Assembly (NCBI GenBank): GCA_017562135.1
Contig: QEYB01001312.1
Location: 1,364,001-1,428,000 of the forward strand
Direction: 5' to 3'
DNA length: 64,000 nt
DNA from: Dipylidium caninum
Taxonomy: Eukaryota; Platyhelminthes; Cestoda; Cyclophyllidea; Dipylidiidae
Shown here: positions 1 through 13,396 of the stretch, in pieces
How the letters are laid out: every line of letters begins with the position of its first letter
Position numbering within the stretch: the first letter of the stretch is position 1
Position numbers and translations under genes: made by a program
Notes under the pieces: model-generated
Database searches by the model: none
The model's input: the letters and a program-made list of their open reading frames with translations, nothing else
What the model was told of the DNA's origin: nothing

Positions 1-205
1 GGGAGGGAGGAGGGGGGAGGGGGAGGGGGAGGGGAATGTGTCATTGGAGCGGAAGCAGAAGGGCGAGCGCCAAATGGGCTCCACCAGGGGAGGTGCGGAT
101 TGGACGGGTTGGACGGCTTGGACTGTGGGCGAGTGGAGTGCTCCCTCACGCCAGAACAACCGGGGTGCCCTGTTGGGGCGTCCTTCTTCGCCCAGCCCTG
201 AGGGC
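1..205 (+). repeat. Inverted repeat, left arm
   Basis: Positions 1-150 are, apart from one base in a G run, the exact reverse complement of about 5,937-6,087. The arm starts with a homopurine G/A tract (1-35) followed by about 117 bp of unique-looking sequence. From about 151 to 205 the similarity to the other arm continues but is diverged. The window starts inside or at the edge of the arm, so its outer end is unknown. It could be the terminal repeat of a 6.1 kb mobile element or an inverted segmental duplication. No transposase was recognised between the arms. Confidence 0.85.
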
Positions 206-3200
206 GAGAAAGGAGAAAGTAACTCTCATAAAAGTTTAATAATCTAAAAATTCGGTAGGGCGGGGCGGGGTGGTGGTTGGGGTGTAACGAGATCATTGAG
301 AACACAAACGCACAACGTCCTCTTGGAAGCCTGTCAGAAAATCAAGGGCTGCGATGTAATCGCGAGGTGTATCCCAGTTTATTTGTTTGGTTTGGAATGC
401 GTTTCCTCATAGTCTCAACGAACCCATTGCCCCAGAGCGAGCGCCGATGCCTTGTTGAGTGGCTTCTTTTTAATGCCTAGTGTTTTCGATAACAACTTTC
501 TAACGCGACGTGGCTTTGAAGCCCCCGTCTTGAGATAGCATCGGGGAACTTGTTTATCCAATGAGCCTTAATAAGTTTTGGTAATTACTTAATTCGCGAT
601 ATTTTTGCGCACAGAAATATGGCCGACGATATTTTCAGCCTGTGCGACTTTAAGAGGCAACGGGGCGCCAAACGTTCTCGAAAAGCGTACAAAAAACAGC
701 GGAAGGTGGACGTGCAGCTTCCAACGCGCCCAAATAGACTTGACGCTCGGTCGATTGATCGACCGATGACGCGCTACTATTGGTCGGGCGAGGAAGGTGC
801 CAGGATTGAACCACCCAATCAGGGGAGAGAAGCCCAACACTTGCCCAACTATTTCAGGATGCAGATGGAAGACGCTTAAATTTAGGGGCAAATGAGGACG
901 TGGTAAAAGGAGGAAGCACCAAGAATCTGGTGCGGATCTTTCCTCTCCTATTTTTTCTACTCGCAGCTCTTTCCCAAACTAGTCAGTTCCTACTTTCGCC
1001 GAACAATAAGATGTGGTGATTATTTTCACCTTATCAGCGACGCCTACAACTTTAAGTGGCAAAGAAAATTGAAGGACGTGGAGTTGTCAGATCTCGTCAA
1101 GTGTTTCGAATGTTTTGTCATTGAGAGCGCCATCTGTAGCTAAACAGTGCGCCGGCGGGAAATGCGGAGCGTTAAATTGGGACGTCTGTCATAGTCTGTC
1201 AAGGTTTTCACTGCAAGGGAGGAGCCTATGCGCAACAAAAAGGGTCGTCGTCTCGCTCTCCACCCAGAGTCTCCGGTGCCGATGCCAAGGCCGCAAAACT
1301 ACAGTTTTTCGTGAAACCAATCGACGTTGGGTGACGCCGAGAGGAGTCCCATCTCCCCATGCTGCGTAAGTGGACGACCCAGTAGTTGATAAGCACTTGG
1401 AAGTGGGGAAAGGACTCGAAATAAACTGCGTTACAAAGTATGCTTGAACATGCTCAGCTTATTGAGTGAGAATGCAACTGGTGAATCACGCAGAAATCGC
1501 CAAAGTGCCCACGAAATTCCCTCACTGATGTGGCAAATTAGCGCGTCTTCTTCGTCCAGATTGCAAAGGAGCAAGTGAGTGTGGAGGTGAGCCTGTTCGC
1601 GGTCTGTCTCCGTCGGAAAAACTTTCGCGCCGAACTCCGCCGCCTCGTCGATGCGTCTGGGTTTCGGCGGTCTGAACACCAAGGAGTTACGTCTGGAGAG
1701 ACAGGTTACAGTCGTTTGGATGCGTTTTTTACTAGCATTAGAGTGGGATTTTAGGGATTTAGGGAGGGCGTATAAGGGCGAGGTTGGGTTAAAGGCCTTT
1801 TAACCATGAACATCTCTAAAGGACACGTGTGCACACCCCAGAATAGTCAGTTGGCGAGGGCGATCGTTTGAGTCCAACCAGGATTTCTTCCCTGAACGCA
1901 AGGGATTTTCCCTCCCGAAGGCCTCGCAAGTCACATGGTCGCCGTGAATCTCTTCAACTGTGACGTCAAATCGCGGCATCCAACAGCAACACTGTATTCT
2001 GGGTTATTTCGATGGAGTTGGCTAATTCAATGGCACTGACACGAGGTCCGCGGGCCCTGTTGGGGTGGTTTGGCGGCTGAACAACTCCATCAAGAAGGTG
2101 GATGATGGTCCGGAGGCTGTTGACACAGTCGCATGGCAGCAGGCAGCTGAGGGGGCCGAGGAGTTGAGCGCAGCAGACGACGGAATCTCACTCTATTAGG
2201 GGCCGCTCTCCTCCGCTCCCTGTTGGGGGCGGTTCCGAGGCCCGAGAAGCGCAGTCGTCGCAAGCCGCTCCACCGCGGCCACAGACCGGCCGCCGAGCAC
2301 AGGTTGACCGGTGGCCACACCGCTGAGGCAAGAAAATCGCGGCAAAAGTAAGGAGGAGTTCTGAGTTGGGCCGTGACCTTTTCCCTTCGCCTCATTCGCC
2401 CCCCAAACGCCCTGGAGTCCACACTGCAACAGTGACAGTCTGCGTCCTCTGCACCGCCACCTGCATTCGGGCGTGCGGTTTTCAACTTTTGCAAAGACAG
2501 AGCAGCAATTATTTTGGTTCTGCGGCAGGAAATTTGCGTTTGAGAAACTCAAGCGCGCAGTAATTTTCTCTCTGTTTTGTGTCTCACCTTGCGGGGAGAA
2601 GACGCAACATGCTGCGGAGGACTTGTCAATAGCGGCTCAGAAGGTAGGATGAATTTAATTAAATCACCGCGTCTGCGTCAGGGCGGTTCCACCGCCTCCA
2701 CCGAGGATGCATCCACACGGCTGCCTACCCGTGCCACCCCTGCCAGCCCTTGTGACATTGTTTTTCCACAACAGGGCAGAGTCACGTGTTCCTGCAAGTG
2801 AGGCACTAATTTTTGCCGCCGAGATCCCTCGCCTCCAGTGGGGGTCTGCAACGGCTGGAATGGCAGAAGAAACAACCCCGGGGAGGCGATGAGACGGAGA
2901 GGGGGGACTGTCGAACCCTCGAGGACCCACGGGCGACGCCCTCAACACTGCATCGCAAAAAACACCACGTCTCTGCGCCGCTATGCGTGTTTGTTTAATC
3001 CCCCAGCGGTTCCTCCTCCGTCTCGGCGTCTCAGCTCCGACGGACAGCCCTGCAGTCCATCCGTGCGCGTGCGGCATCGCTCGTCGTAGTGGTGACACGA
3101 AGTTATCTGTGTGGGCGGACGACAACGTTCTGCCCCAGAGCCGTTTCCCTCCGCGAACGGCCGCTCACAGTTCGCCGAGTCGCGCCTCTGGTCGCCGCCG

Positions 3201-5874
3201 TAGTAGCCGGGCACCCATGGCCAGTCGACGCCCGGGAGCTCACGAGGCGATGGACTTCCTAGCCTGCGCAACGGGATTATTCGTCTCCCTTCACCCGCGT
3301 ACCCTCATTGAGAGGGGCGATTTCGCAGCTTAACCTCCCGACGACCTGTTTCAGCCATGCCCGCGGAAAAGTGACCAAAAGCGCAGCCAGGAGAGCATGG
3401 TAACCTCCGGTTGAGCGACGCATTGCGAGGTCACCGGCGCTTCTGCGATGGTCATATGTGAAAGCGTTGAGCACACTCGACTGCCCGACGACGAGGGTAT
3501 GCGCTGCCCAGTCGCGCCCTCTCCCATTCAATGCAACTCCGCCGGACGGTTTGGCCGTTGCGAATGGCGGTGGGGAACGTCCTCGGAGATGCAACAAGGC
3601 GATGCAACAAGATGAGGGCGACTTCATCCTCCTCGCGGCCGCTCCGTCGCCACACGCGGTGCTGCTGGGAGCGTTGCCGCGGCCCTCGGCGATGTGGACG
3701 TCCACACATCACAGGCGACGCAACCCTCCGAGTCCCGTAACCACCGAGAGCGCCGAAAGCCGCGACTGCGGGCGTTGGGGCTCCCAGTGCGCGGCGACAC
3801 GGCCGAAGGGGGACCAGTTTGCGTTTTCTCCCGGCGGAAGCGGAAAGAAGTCGGGGCGACGGGGCACGTTGTCGAGCTCGCCTTGGACGCGGCGCCGCCG
3901 TCCCCAGCACCGGCATGAGACCCTTTGCGTCCCCCTGGCGTGTCTCCCTCGAGCTCTGCGCTCGCGTGTGTGTGTGCAGCGAGCGGCCGTTTATTTTGGG
4001 GAGCATGAATGAGCGTCGGCTGAACTGTTGACTCAGTCAAGTAATTGGGCTGCCGACCGTCGCGTAAACAAACCGGCGGACACAAAACGGTCAGCCGTCA
4101 GCGGCGGATTTGCAAAGTGGCGACTGTCTCAACCGTTCCGGTTGGCATCGACCACCTCTCAGCCAAGTTCGGCATCCGCGCAACCGTCCGCACGGAGACA
4201 TGCCGCGCAGCGGGAGAGTCGGAACCTCCTCGGCCGGAGGCGCGTGTCCGCGTGGGGACCGACTCTCCGTCTCGTCTGGCCGTGTTTGCCGGGGGCCGCT
4301 TTTTTTCGCCATTCTCGCACCCGAACTCCCCCGGACTGGAAATTGTGGGGTTGCGGGTTTCAAGTAAGAGTGGAACTTCAAAATCTCTCATACGACCAGA
4401 GCTTCGTCCGTCTTTGGCGTTAACCTTCTGCCATCGTTCGCATGACGCCATTATTCCACATTTACGAAATTTCAAGTTTTTGCTATCAAAAACTCAATTA
4501 AAAGTAACTTGATAAAAGAAGGCGTAAAATTTCCAAGTGTCGACAAAGTGCGGAAGGCCTCAGTCGCCGAGGCTGAGGGGGCCGGTCTGGGCGCCCGAGT
4601 TCGCCTCGACAAAGGGGAAGGCGGCATGTTCGAGGCGGGGAGAGAGTCAGCCTGGCGGGCGGAGTCGCCTCGTCCCGTCGTGCAAGCGTCTCTCACGAGT
4701 AGGAGTCTATGGCGGCTACTTTTAGGGTTAATCGCGCAAAAACCACCTTTGCATGGCAGGGCGGATGGGCGGAGCGGTGGAGAGCCATTTTCGGGCGAGT
4801 GGACGTGCATTCTCGTGGCACGAGTCTGCTCCCTTCGCCTCGCCATTCACTCAACTGAGGGGCCTCCGCCTCCCTCGGAGGTCAGTCGAATTCACCGTCG
4901 CCGCCGTCGCCGCCATAGCCGCCTCGACAGGTTCGGGCGATGGGGCAAGCGGCGCTGCAGCCGTCCCGTGTGATTAGCGAATCTCCTCCCGGGGGTTAAT
5001 TAAACGAAGCTGACCACCCACAACCGTCATGGCACAAGTCATTCCCTCTCTTTCGCTACGCAGTCCTAACTGCGGTGGCCACGCCTTCACGAAGGAGAGA
5101 AAGGGGGAGAGAGGAGACTTTCGAGGACTCCTCTTTACTCTCATCAAACCAGCCCGAAATGTCATTCATTTGGGGTCGTCGTAGGGGCTGCCGACGCTAT
5201 TTTGTTCGTGAAACCACATTTTTAAGAGGTTTCCTGGGGGAGAGAGACTGCGACGGCAGTGGCCTGCTCCACGAGTAAGTCTGAGGGGCCGGGAATGCTG
5301 TCACCGCACCCTCCTCCCTTCTGTCGCCAACTGGTCTCCCGACTGAGTGACAGCGAAATTTTGTCCGCTGCCTGCTCCACGCACCTTGGCGACGCCACTC
5401 ACGTGTGGCCCCGCCCGGGGCCGTGCGGTTAGGGCTCCGTCGCTTCTACAGGCGGGCAAGTATTTGGTGTCTGTCTGGCGTGCCCGGCGCCTATTCACGA
5501 CGAGCTGTCGTTTGAAGGCCCTCCGTCCCGGGTTGCATTGCGTCGAAACTGGAGGCTTTTGCTTGAGGCGGACATGAGTCCGCGTCGTCAATCAAAGGAC
5601 ACGACCCCGCAGTGTCTGACCACTGCAAATCACCTGCGTGAGAAGGTGGTCGCGGGCACTGTTGATGCAGACCCACTTTCTCTTCCAGACCCTCACCACG
5701 AATTCAGTCACCCACCTTGCGTGGCGGCAGATTCCTTTGGGAAACTGACCGTTGATTGTTGGCGCAGAACGGAGTAAACTTAGACCTTTGTACAGCAGCA
5801 CGAGACGAGTCACTGCCAGTCACCAGCCCCAGCGCACGTCGACTCGGCAACGCTGCGATGCCAGAGCCTGTCAG
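206..5874. other. Interior between inverted-repeat arms, no gene recognised
   Basis: GC-rich sequence between the two arms. Many frames stay open on both strands, as expected from low stop-codon frequency, but none resembles a known family and several overlap each other in opposite directions. I see no transposase, integrase or reverse transcriptase motif. The sub-interval 600-2,100 is less GC-rich and also lacks a supported gene. Confidence 0.5.
254..283 (+). repeat. G-rich tract, potential G-quadruplex
   Basis: Repeated runs of three to four G separated by one to three bases (GGG, GGGG, GGGG, then GGTGGTTGGGG) lie just inside the left inverted-repeat arm. The spacing meets the usual definition of a quadruplex-forming motif. 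Nothing shows a function. Confidence 0.6.
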
Positions 5875-6117
5875 CTGTGCTTTTCGCCCAGCCCCGCGGG
5901 TGGAGGAGGCCCCATCAGGGCGCACCAGTTGTCTGTCGTGAGGGAGCACTCCACTCGCCCACAGTCCAAGCCGTCCAACCCGTCCAATCCGCACCTCCCC
6001 TGGTGGAGCCCATTTGGCGCTCGCCCTTCTGCTTCCGCTCCAATGACACATTCCCCTCCCCCCTCCCCCTCCCCCCTCCTCCCTCCCCCTCCCCCTTCCC
6101 CCCGCCCCCCCTCCCTC
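5875..6117 (-). repeat. Inverted repeat, right arm with C-rich tail
   Basis: Reverse-complement partner of positions 1-205. The core, about 5,937-6,050, is identical to 36-150. Positions 6,051-6,117 are an almost pure C/T tract matching the G/A tract at 1-35 with one base difference, then extending beyond what the window shows of the left arm. Near identity implies a recent duplication or ongoing gene conversion. The inner 5,875-5,936 portion is related to 151-205 but clearly diverged. Confidence 0.85.
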
Positions 6118-6715
6118 ACGCTAGTGTGCACACCACCCTCCCACAGCACCCTCCTGCGGTGGGACGGGGAGTGGCGGGGGGCTGGTAGATGCCTTTCTCC
6201 CCTCTTCACTGCTAACGAGCGCCGGCCATGGACAGCTCGAATGGGATGTTGCACTTCGCCGGTGCTTGCAATTTGCTCTTCCTGGCCGTGGCGAGGGCCG
6301 AAAGTGAAGACGGGACCTGACGCACGGTGAGGGCAAAGTCGCTTGTCGGAGCCCTTCGCGGAGCCTTCGCGGAGTCGGTGGGGAGTCCGTGGGGAGGTGG
6401 CCAATCGAGCTGCCGCCCCAACCTCGATTGGTGGCCTCTCCTCGCTTGGTCGCACGCTCTGACGGCAACACGGTTGTGTTTTTCAACTGCCGCGAACGAC
6501 AACCGCTGACGTGGCGAGTGTTGTGAAAGTGGTGCCCTCGTGGGGTTGCGAGAATGGCCACGCAGCAGAGCCGACTACTCTACTTCTCCTCCCGCCACGC
6601 GACTCACGCGATTCACTCGACGACTGCGACGCCGCCGCCATCGCCGCCGCCGCCGACACCGCCACCTCGACGTTGCGTGGCCTACTTTGGCGTGGGGGTC
6701 TGTGGGCATTAGATA

Positions 6716-6768
6716 CGCCCTGCCTACTGCCTACTGCCTACTGCCAACGCCAACTGCCAACTGCCTGA
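6716..6768 (+). repeat. Heptamer tandem repeat
   Basis: Three copies of TGCCTAC (6,721-6,741) run into variants TGCCAAC and GCCAAC, giving about seven imperfect units of 6-7 bp. The units read as a slightly degenerate minisatellite. No coding role is evident. Confidence 0.8.
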
Positions 6769-6815
6769 AGCCTTGATGAAAGCCTTGAGTGGCCTCGGTT
6801 AAGAGGCGTCCTTCG

Positions 6816-6843
6816 GGGCTCGGACTCGGGCTCGGGCTCGGGG
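6816..6843 (+). repeat. Hexamer tandem repeat (CTCGGG)n
   Basis: Short GC-rich tandem of CTCGGG/CTCGGA units, about four copies, shortly after the heptamer repeat. It is one of several simple repeats in the GC-rich flank. Confidence 0.75.
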
Positions 6844-8774
6844 TTATGCCTAGGGAATCGGGGCGCCCCCGACTGCGCCCGCGATGACGCGACCGCCAGT
6901 GCGACAAAAACCAACAGCGGGGGCGCCCGCCCCCACCCAACGAAGTCGCGTGGTTGTTGTCAGTGGAGGGCGTCGAGACCTCGTTAACGCCGTGTTTTGT
7001 CTGTTGCACCGTCCCAAACAGCCTCCTTATGCCGCGTGTGTGTTTTTCTTCAGTCCACAAAACCTGCAGGTGGCGAAACTGATGCTGCGATAGGTAAAAC
7101 ACCAACCAACTACTGAATGAAGCCGAGTCAGTTGTGCGTGGCAGCGTAATGCTTGGGCTACGGGGCTCCCGCGGGCTTCTCGGGGGTGAGTGGGTGAGTG
7201 GAGGCGTTGACTCGCACAGCAACTGGTGCCCAACTTTGGGTGCTGTGTGCACACCGAGGGGGATATTGTGTGGCCGGTGGAGTAATGAGACCAATGCCAA
7301 GGAGACGTGCCCTCCCCCTCCCCCCAAGGTTGGGCACCACCTTCAGGGCAGTGTGACGGTGGCAGGAGCGTCTGCGTATGTGGTTGGCTAATGGAAGGGA
7401 GGAGGAATAAGCGCAGCTTATGAGAAGCCTTCCTGCGACCTTTAGCCTCGTGTCTCCGAGGCGCCCTTCTCTGGGGGCAGTTTGCCGAGTGTCCCAGACG
7501 CTCGGTTAAGCGAAAAGAGACTTCATTCCGGGGCATACCTTTTTCATGATAACGTTTCAATTCTCAAGTGACTGCAGTCGGAAGGTGGGGTGGCGGGCAA
7601 AAGGAGAAGGGGGTCGTGGTATCCCGCGCATTCGTGGGCCTTTCTCCAGCCCGCGAGAGTGCCGACGTCCTTGGCGCTGGGCGCTCATCCCCGTCTCGGG
7701 ACCGTCTATCGAGACCCCACAATGGGGCGCGATGAGAACGCCTCCTGCCCGGTCAAGGGACCTCTTAATGGCTGGTCGGCAGCGCGGGCAGTGGCGCTGC
7801 TTGCGCCTCGCCACGATGCCCCGCATTTAGAGTTAATCCACGCGGCGGTCACGTCTGCGACTGTCTTCCCGTTCCTCCGCCCTTCACACTAACCTCAAGC
7901 GACGGAGTGCGCCAACCTGTGGCAACAGGTCGTGCAGGGTGGCTGTGGGGTCGTGCACGTCCAAGCGTGCCTGCCGCCTTCACGAGTCGGTGGGTGGTGC
8001 ACTTGCAAACTCTCCGCCCGCGTGTCTGGGCGCGTTTGTGACCAGGCCGGCGGCGAAAACCTCGTCTTCGGCATAGTGCCCCCGTTTCGCCACTACCTGC
8101 CTTGCAGTCCCAACAAGGTCGTCCACCTGGACAAGAAGGGCGGTCGGACACCAGCGCTGGACCGGTTCCCCTCTCTACCTCGTGCTAGCACCTCCGCCCA
8201 TCCAGCGGCTGAGGTGGAATAGTGCGTTCTTTCAGCGGAATGGAAGCCCCTTTACCCCCGCTTCCTCCCCCTCTCGTTAGGCCTCGCAATGCCCACGCCC
8301 CGTGGCGGAACTGCCACATGCGTCTGTGAGTGCACATCGTCAAAGGCCTGAATTAAATCTCGCTTCCGCCTGTCCGCTCAGTCGGCTCACTTGAGAGCCC
8401 CGCTCGGAAAGGGAAATCGCCTGAGTCACGCGTCCTTTCGCCTTCCGTTGGAGCGTTGTGGGCTCTCTGACGTGTTAATGAGGAAGGCGAAAACTGATTT
8501 TAAGTGGTCAGTCGACTGGGAAACATGTCGTCCGTGTAAACAGACCCACAACGAGACGTCGCCCTGACGACCGGTTGGAGCTGTTGCATCGCGTGAGCGC
8601 TCGCATTTGGTGGTATTCTTCCCCGCCCGGGCAATTTAGATCGCCGGAGAGGCAGTAGGCAGCAAAACGCCTCTCTCCGCCGGCTGGAATTAGCGAGCTG
8701 GGCGGAGGCGACGGCCGCTGTGCGATTGTGTCCGGCCCAGTTTCAGACATCTGGTCAAAACAGTTTGATGGGCG

Positions 8775-8795
8775 GAGGAGAGAGAGAGAGAGACA
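8775..8795 (+). repeat. (GA)n microsatellite
   Basis: About nine GA dinucleotides in a homopurine stretch. Confidence 0.85.
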
Positions 8796-9906
8796 GGCAG
8801 ACCGGATGCCCCCGTCCCGTGGCGGATTCACTTCAGCCCGTGTTGACCTTTTCGCTAAGGTGCTACTGCACTCAGCTCGACTTGGCTTCCTTTTCACGCC
8901 TCTGCTTCCACTTCCGGCACTGCCTTCCACCCTCCTCCGACCCCGCCGGAAACTCACGCTTCTTTCGTGGAATCGGTCCCATGCCGCGCCGCACGGTGTT
9001 TGGGACAGCGCAGTCCAGCGGAAGAGCAAAGGAGTCGTTGTGGCAGCCGATCCGCACGGGAAAGGCCCACTGCGCCGGTCAGGGACACAGCGGCGGCCGT
9101 CGGAGCACACCCAAATGCCGAATACTGCCACAGCTACCACCGCGACTACCGCTGCCCAAGTGGCTCAGTCATTTGCATGGAGTGCAAAATATTCCCTGAG
9201 GTTTTGTTGTGCGCTCGAGGCTAATGCCACCAAAGTCACGCCGCATTCCGACGGCCGTGCGGTCGGTCCTCCGATCGCCGACAGGCAGTTTGCAGGTCCC
9301 ACTTCAACCGCGGTTGTACGAGGCTTTTTGTTCTGCCCACGTCCCGTGCCGCGAGTGTAAAAATATTATCGCAAACGCGAGTTTCGACAGTAAGCCTACA
9401 AATTAAAAAAAAACTACCAATGCGAGTCTTCTTCTTGGATTTGGTAGAATAAAGACAAGTGCCTAGACCGGCAAAAAATTGTCTCAGCCACCGCGCGGGG
9501 CTGTCGTTGACGCCCATGCCACGTGCCCCGGAGGCCTAAATGCGCCGCCGGCCGTCATCTGGACACACGCCTCCCATGCCCGACGGGGGGCGGATGAAGG
9601 GGAAAGGGCGGGGCGAGGACGGCAAGGAGGGAAAGGAGGGGGCGCGAGAGAGTTTAGGTTTTTCGGCGCCAGAAAGCGGACGTCCTCGGCACCGGCGCAC
9701 GTGCACTCACGAGCGGGTCGATCGATTGAGGAATCGATTTATTTGCTAATTAGCTGACCTCGTTTGCCGGACAGCGCGAAATCCCTCGTCCGATTGCAGG
9801 CGTCGGGGGGCGGGCGGGCGGGCTTCACTCGCCTCCCCTGCCTCTGCGCCTGTTCACCCGCGTGGACTGCGAGGCGTGCGCGTTGGCACTTCTGCTCTGT
9901 GCCAGC

Positions 9907-9925
9907 ATACACACACACACACACA
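9907..9925 (+). repeat. (AC)n microsatellite
   Basis: About nine AC units. Further AC runs occur near 11,763, 13,690, 16,479 and 59,309, so AC/TG repeats are common in the GC-rich flanks and rare in the central gene region. Confidence 0.85.
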
Positions 9926-10968
9926 AATGACATGAAGCCATTCGACGACTTGGGTGTTCCTAATCGCGTGCACATTGAAGGTGCGTCCTCGCATGGAACT
10001 TAGCTGCCCTCAGAATGGCTTCCCCTAGCCCGAGTGCAAATGCGTACCTTTCGGGGCTGCAGCTTTCTCCGACGCCTTGTCGCAAGCCGCTTTCGAGCGG
10101 ACGACTGCTCGGGCGTCCGTGCAGAACGCTCTTCAGCGGCGGTGCGGACGAGAGACTAGGCGGCTTCATACACAGAAGCAAATACTTTACTCCGTCGAGA
10201 GCCGTGAGGTAAAAAGCCGCATTTCAGGTCATGTGGTGGGTGCTTGAGAGGAGGACAGAACAAGTCACTTCTCGTGAGTTTTGTGTGTTCGTGCGTGTGT
10301 GTGCTTGTGTGTAGACGTAAGCACACAAAAACAGTTACGCACGGGCGTGCATGCAGGAGTAAAGTTTACCTCTCACAAACAGTCCGTCCTCGCCACTCCA
10401 TTCCGAATTTCGCACGAAATTACGAGGGCATCTTAACATAATCTCGTCCCACGGCATATGTGAAGGTGATTTGACACTTTCTCGTGGATCCTCCGTCCCT
10501 CCTGGCAGTCTCATTCGGTTACGCGCCGTGAATGTGCCTCTCCTGCCTTCCACGGATGCGAACCGCCTCGGAGGGTCTGCGCTGGCGAAGCGGGTGCAGC
10601 CGGCCTCCCTCGCCGTCAGACATGCCCCGCCGCCCTCAGAGTCGCCGAGGCTGTTGCCAACCGGCGCACCGGCGCTGATCGTGCTGTGCGCTGCGGTGGG
10701 GGCACGCGACACTTTCCTCCTCATTCCTCGCCTCGTCTCCTGCTTTCACGTGATCTCACTCCCACTGAAGTTACTTGTAACGAAATTATCTCACTCTGTC
10801 AATCAAACAAAATCGCAACCTCCCGATTTTTCCCTCGTCTGCTCCCGCCATTCGGTGTATAGGCTTAAATGGATGGCGTCAACGCTCTTCCTCAGCAAAT
10901 CACATTTTTAGGACCGTCTCTCAACTAAGGAGGAGAAGTTCTTGTTGGCCTTTCGGTGACAAAAGTCG

Positions 10969-11003
10969 GTGGGGGCAGGGGCGGGAGCGGGGGCGGAGGG
11001 GGA
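10969..11003 (+). repeat. G-rich tract, potential G-quadruplex
   Basis: Six runs of three to five G separated by one to three bases in a 35 bp stretch. The primary sequence meets the quadruplex pattern on the + strand. Confidence 0.6.
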
Positions 11004-13369
11004 GTTGATTAATTGCCTTCAATTCTCAACAGGACTAAGTGTAACACTTCACCCACAAACTCAAAAGTCGTAAGGCCTCAGGCGCAGGCGTCGGGAGTCT
11101 CCAATCCATGGCGCGGAAGTGGAGGCGTTTCTTGGCCGCCCGCCAGACGTGGCTACTCTTCGTCGACGATGTCCGCTTGGCCTCCGTTGGGCCTTTCAAT
11201 GGCTCTCACTCGCTTGAATTGGACGCCTCCTGTGTTGCTTTCTTCCTCTTCGACCACTCACTCCGCACCTCTTTCGGCTAGAACTCATTGTTAAAGCATC
11301 GTTCGAGCACTTCTGCCTTCCACACTTGCGAGGCTCCTCGTTTACGGCTTCGGGATGAATAGCCCTCACCAGACGAACGTTCCTCCGCTTCTGCCCTCCC
11401 TCACCCTCCGCCTCTACCAATCCCCAATGCATGAATTGCTTGGCGGGAAGGCGAGTGGGGACGGGGACGGGGCGTGGGCTGTAATCCTCCTCGCTGGGCG
11501 CGTGTGCGCATGCTCCGCCCTTCATTCGGTCCTCTGACCTCGTCGTCTGTCCCTTCGGCACGACAGTCGGCGGACTGCGTCATTCGCCCCATGCGGCCGA
11601 CTTGCGCCTCGGCAAGTCACCAGTCGGCCTGTTTGCCCCTCGCTCGTCCCTGCAGCGTGCGGGCAGCGAGGCGGCTCTTTCGCCCCCCCCCCTCCCCCGA
11701 CAGCGACTACGTGGCCTGTCACGACTTCCCGGCAAACAGTCCTCCTTTTCGCTCGAAACCTCCGCACACACACACACAGGACACGGTGGAGCGGGTGAAC
11801 GGGGAGGCGTGAACGAAACGCCCTTCTCAGCCCTGTCAAGGCCAGGCGGCGGTGTCACCTTGGCCTGTGGGTTATTACGCCGCCCGGAACCCCTTAACCA
11901 GCCCCACGATCGTTTTCCCTGTCGCAATTCCCAGGCAAGAAAGAGGCATGACAGCCGCGATTTGCCCTACCGCCCGCAGCGGCCCCGAGCCGCTCCCAGC
12001 AGGGCCGCGGGGAACCGGCTGTCCCGTGGGCCAGCGATCGAGAAGAGAGGATGGGACGGGCCAGAAATGGGAGCGCCAGAAGCAGGAGCGATAAGTGAAG
12101 GGGGAAGGAATCCTAGAAGTGTTGAATAATGTGAATGTTTTACGGCTGCATCGACGCCCCCGCAGCGGTTGAAACTGGTTTCTGGAAACGCCTCGGTTAC
12201 GCACTGCGCATTCGCCTTTTTGGCCTCGCGCAAATCATCATCAACACGGAATTCACAACCGCCCCGAGAAAGCGCTCAGCTCTCTCTCTCAATCTCTCTT
12301 TCTCGTGCTCATCCTCGCACAACGGAAGGCGCAGACTGGACCTCACTGAGGCCAACTGGGCCCGCCGCCATTCCGGACGCCGGGGTGCGGCCATGCTCGG
12401 CTGCCGGTGTCGCTTTGCCTCGCACTTTGCCGAGGAGGTGCGCGGAGGGTTCCGGTGACCAGCGTTTCACGAGGCCCTGCTATTTGCGCCGTCTGAGGCG
12501 CCCAACATCCTTCCCACTCCCTGCTTCTCTTTTACGCCGAACCGTTGTGCAGGCAGGGCTTCCACAGAATATTCACGCCCCCAGTAGGTTGGTGGTGGTG
12601 CCACAACTCAGCAACGTTTTGGCTCAGCTGGCTTCCTCGCAGCCGAAGTCACTTTGACGACCGAGGTGTGGTGAAAACCAGCCTAACCGCGGACAACTTT
12701 TAACAACTACTGAAATGTTACTTGGATCTCACTCCAGGGAATTGAAGTAACCTCTGCACGCCGCCCTTAATGACGGAAGTAGAAGTGGTATGCGCGCCAG
12801 ATAAAGGAAGCGCCTCTCCACAGCGTATGAGGCCGTCAAATCTCGGGGCAGCTCCTCGCCCGCCTGTCCTTCGCCATCCGCCGTGGCTGGACGGTCTCGC
12901 AGCCGGGTCGACCCTCCACGCGGGGTGGGCGGGCCTGTGGTTTCTTCCCCTCCTTTCTCCGATCAGCAGTTCGGAGGCGAAATCAGTGCTGACAACCAGG
13001 AGTAATTAAATTGCTGCTCAGTGCGGTCTTTCACAACAACGGAGCACACGCAGGTGAGGCGGCGATGCGGCAGGCGCTCCACCTCACTTGCACAAAGTTA
13101 CTCCTCCTGAGAAGAAGAAGAAGTCAATTTAACCCGATATCCGCCCAACACGCGATCAGAACGCCTCCAGTGAATGATTACGGTTGTTGTTTATTGTTCC
13201 AAGGGCAGAGACTGGCCCTCGTCTCCCCACTAACCCTTGCGTTTATGGTGGAAATTTTCCACTCATGGGTGCTCGCATGAATGCCCCGGATTTACATGCA
13301 ATTCGAGATTGTGAAAGCTCCAGGTCAATAGAGGGTGTCCCCGTCTTATTCCACTCACCGGCACATCTG

Positions 13370-13396
13370 CCCCGCCCCGCCCCGCCCCGTCCCGCC
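13370..13396 (+). repeat. (CCCCG)n tandem repeat
   Basis: Five CCCCG-type pentamers, the last with one substitution. This is a C-rich simple repeat with quadruplex potential on the minus strand. Confidence 0.8.

Noticed and set aside
2890..2930. GGTTCGA-like box suggestive of a tRNA
   Set aside because: The flanking bases do not pair as a T stem, and no A box or anticodon arm is found. Similar boxes near 803, 56,563 and 57,970 fail the same test.
9110..9224. Cys/His-spaced stretch (EYCHSYHRDYRCP, then VICMECKIFPE) faintly like a zinc finger or nuclear-receptor DBD half
   Set aside because: It fits no complete zinc-binding pattern, overlapping frames are equally open, and no flanking exon supports the frame.
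8728..9360. 210-codon + strand frame followed by AATAAA
   Set aside because: It begins in a GA microsatellite, is rich in Arg/Pro/Ser and matches nothing. The AATAAA alone is weak evidence.
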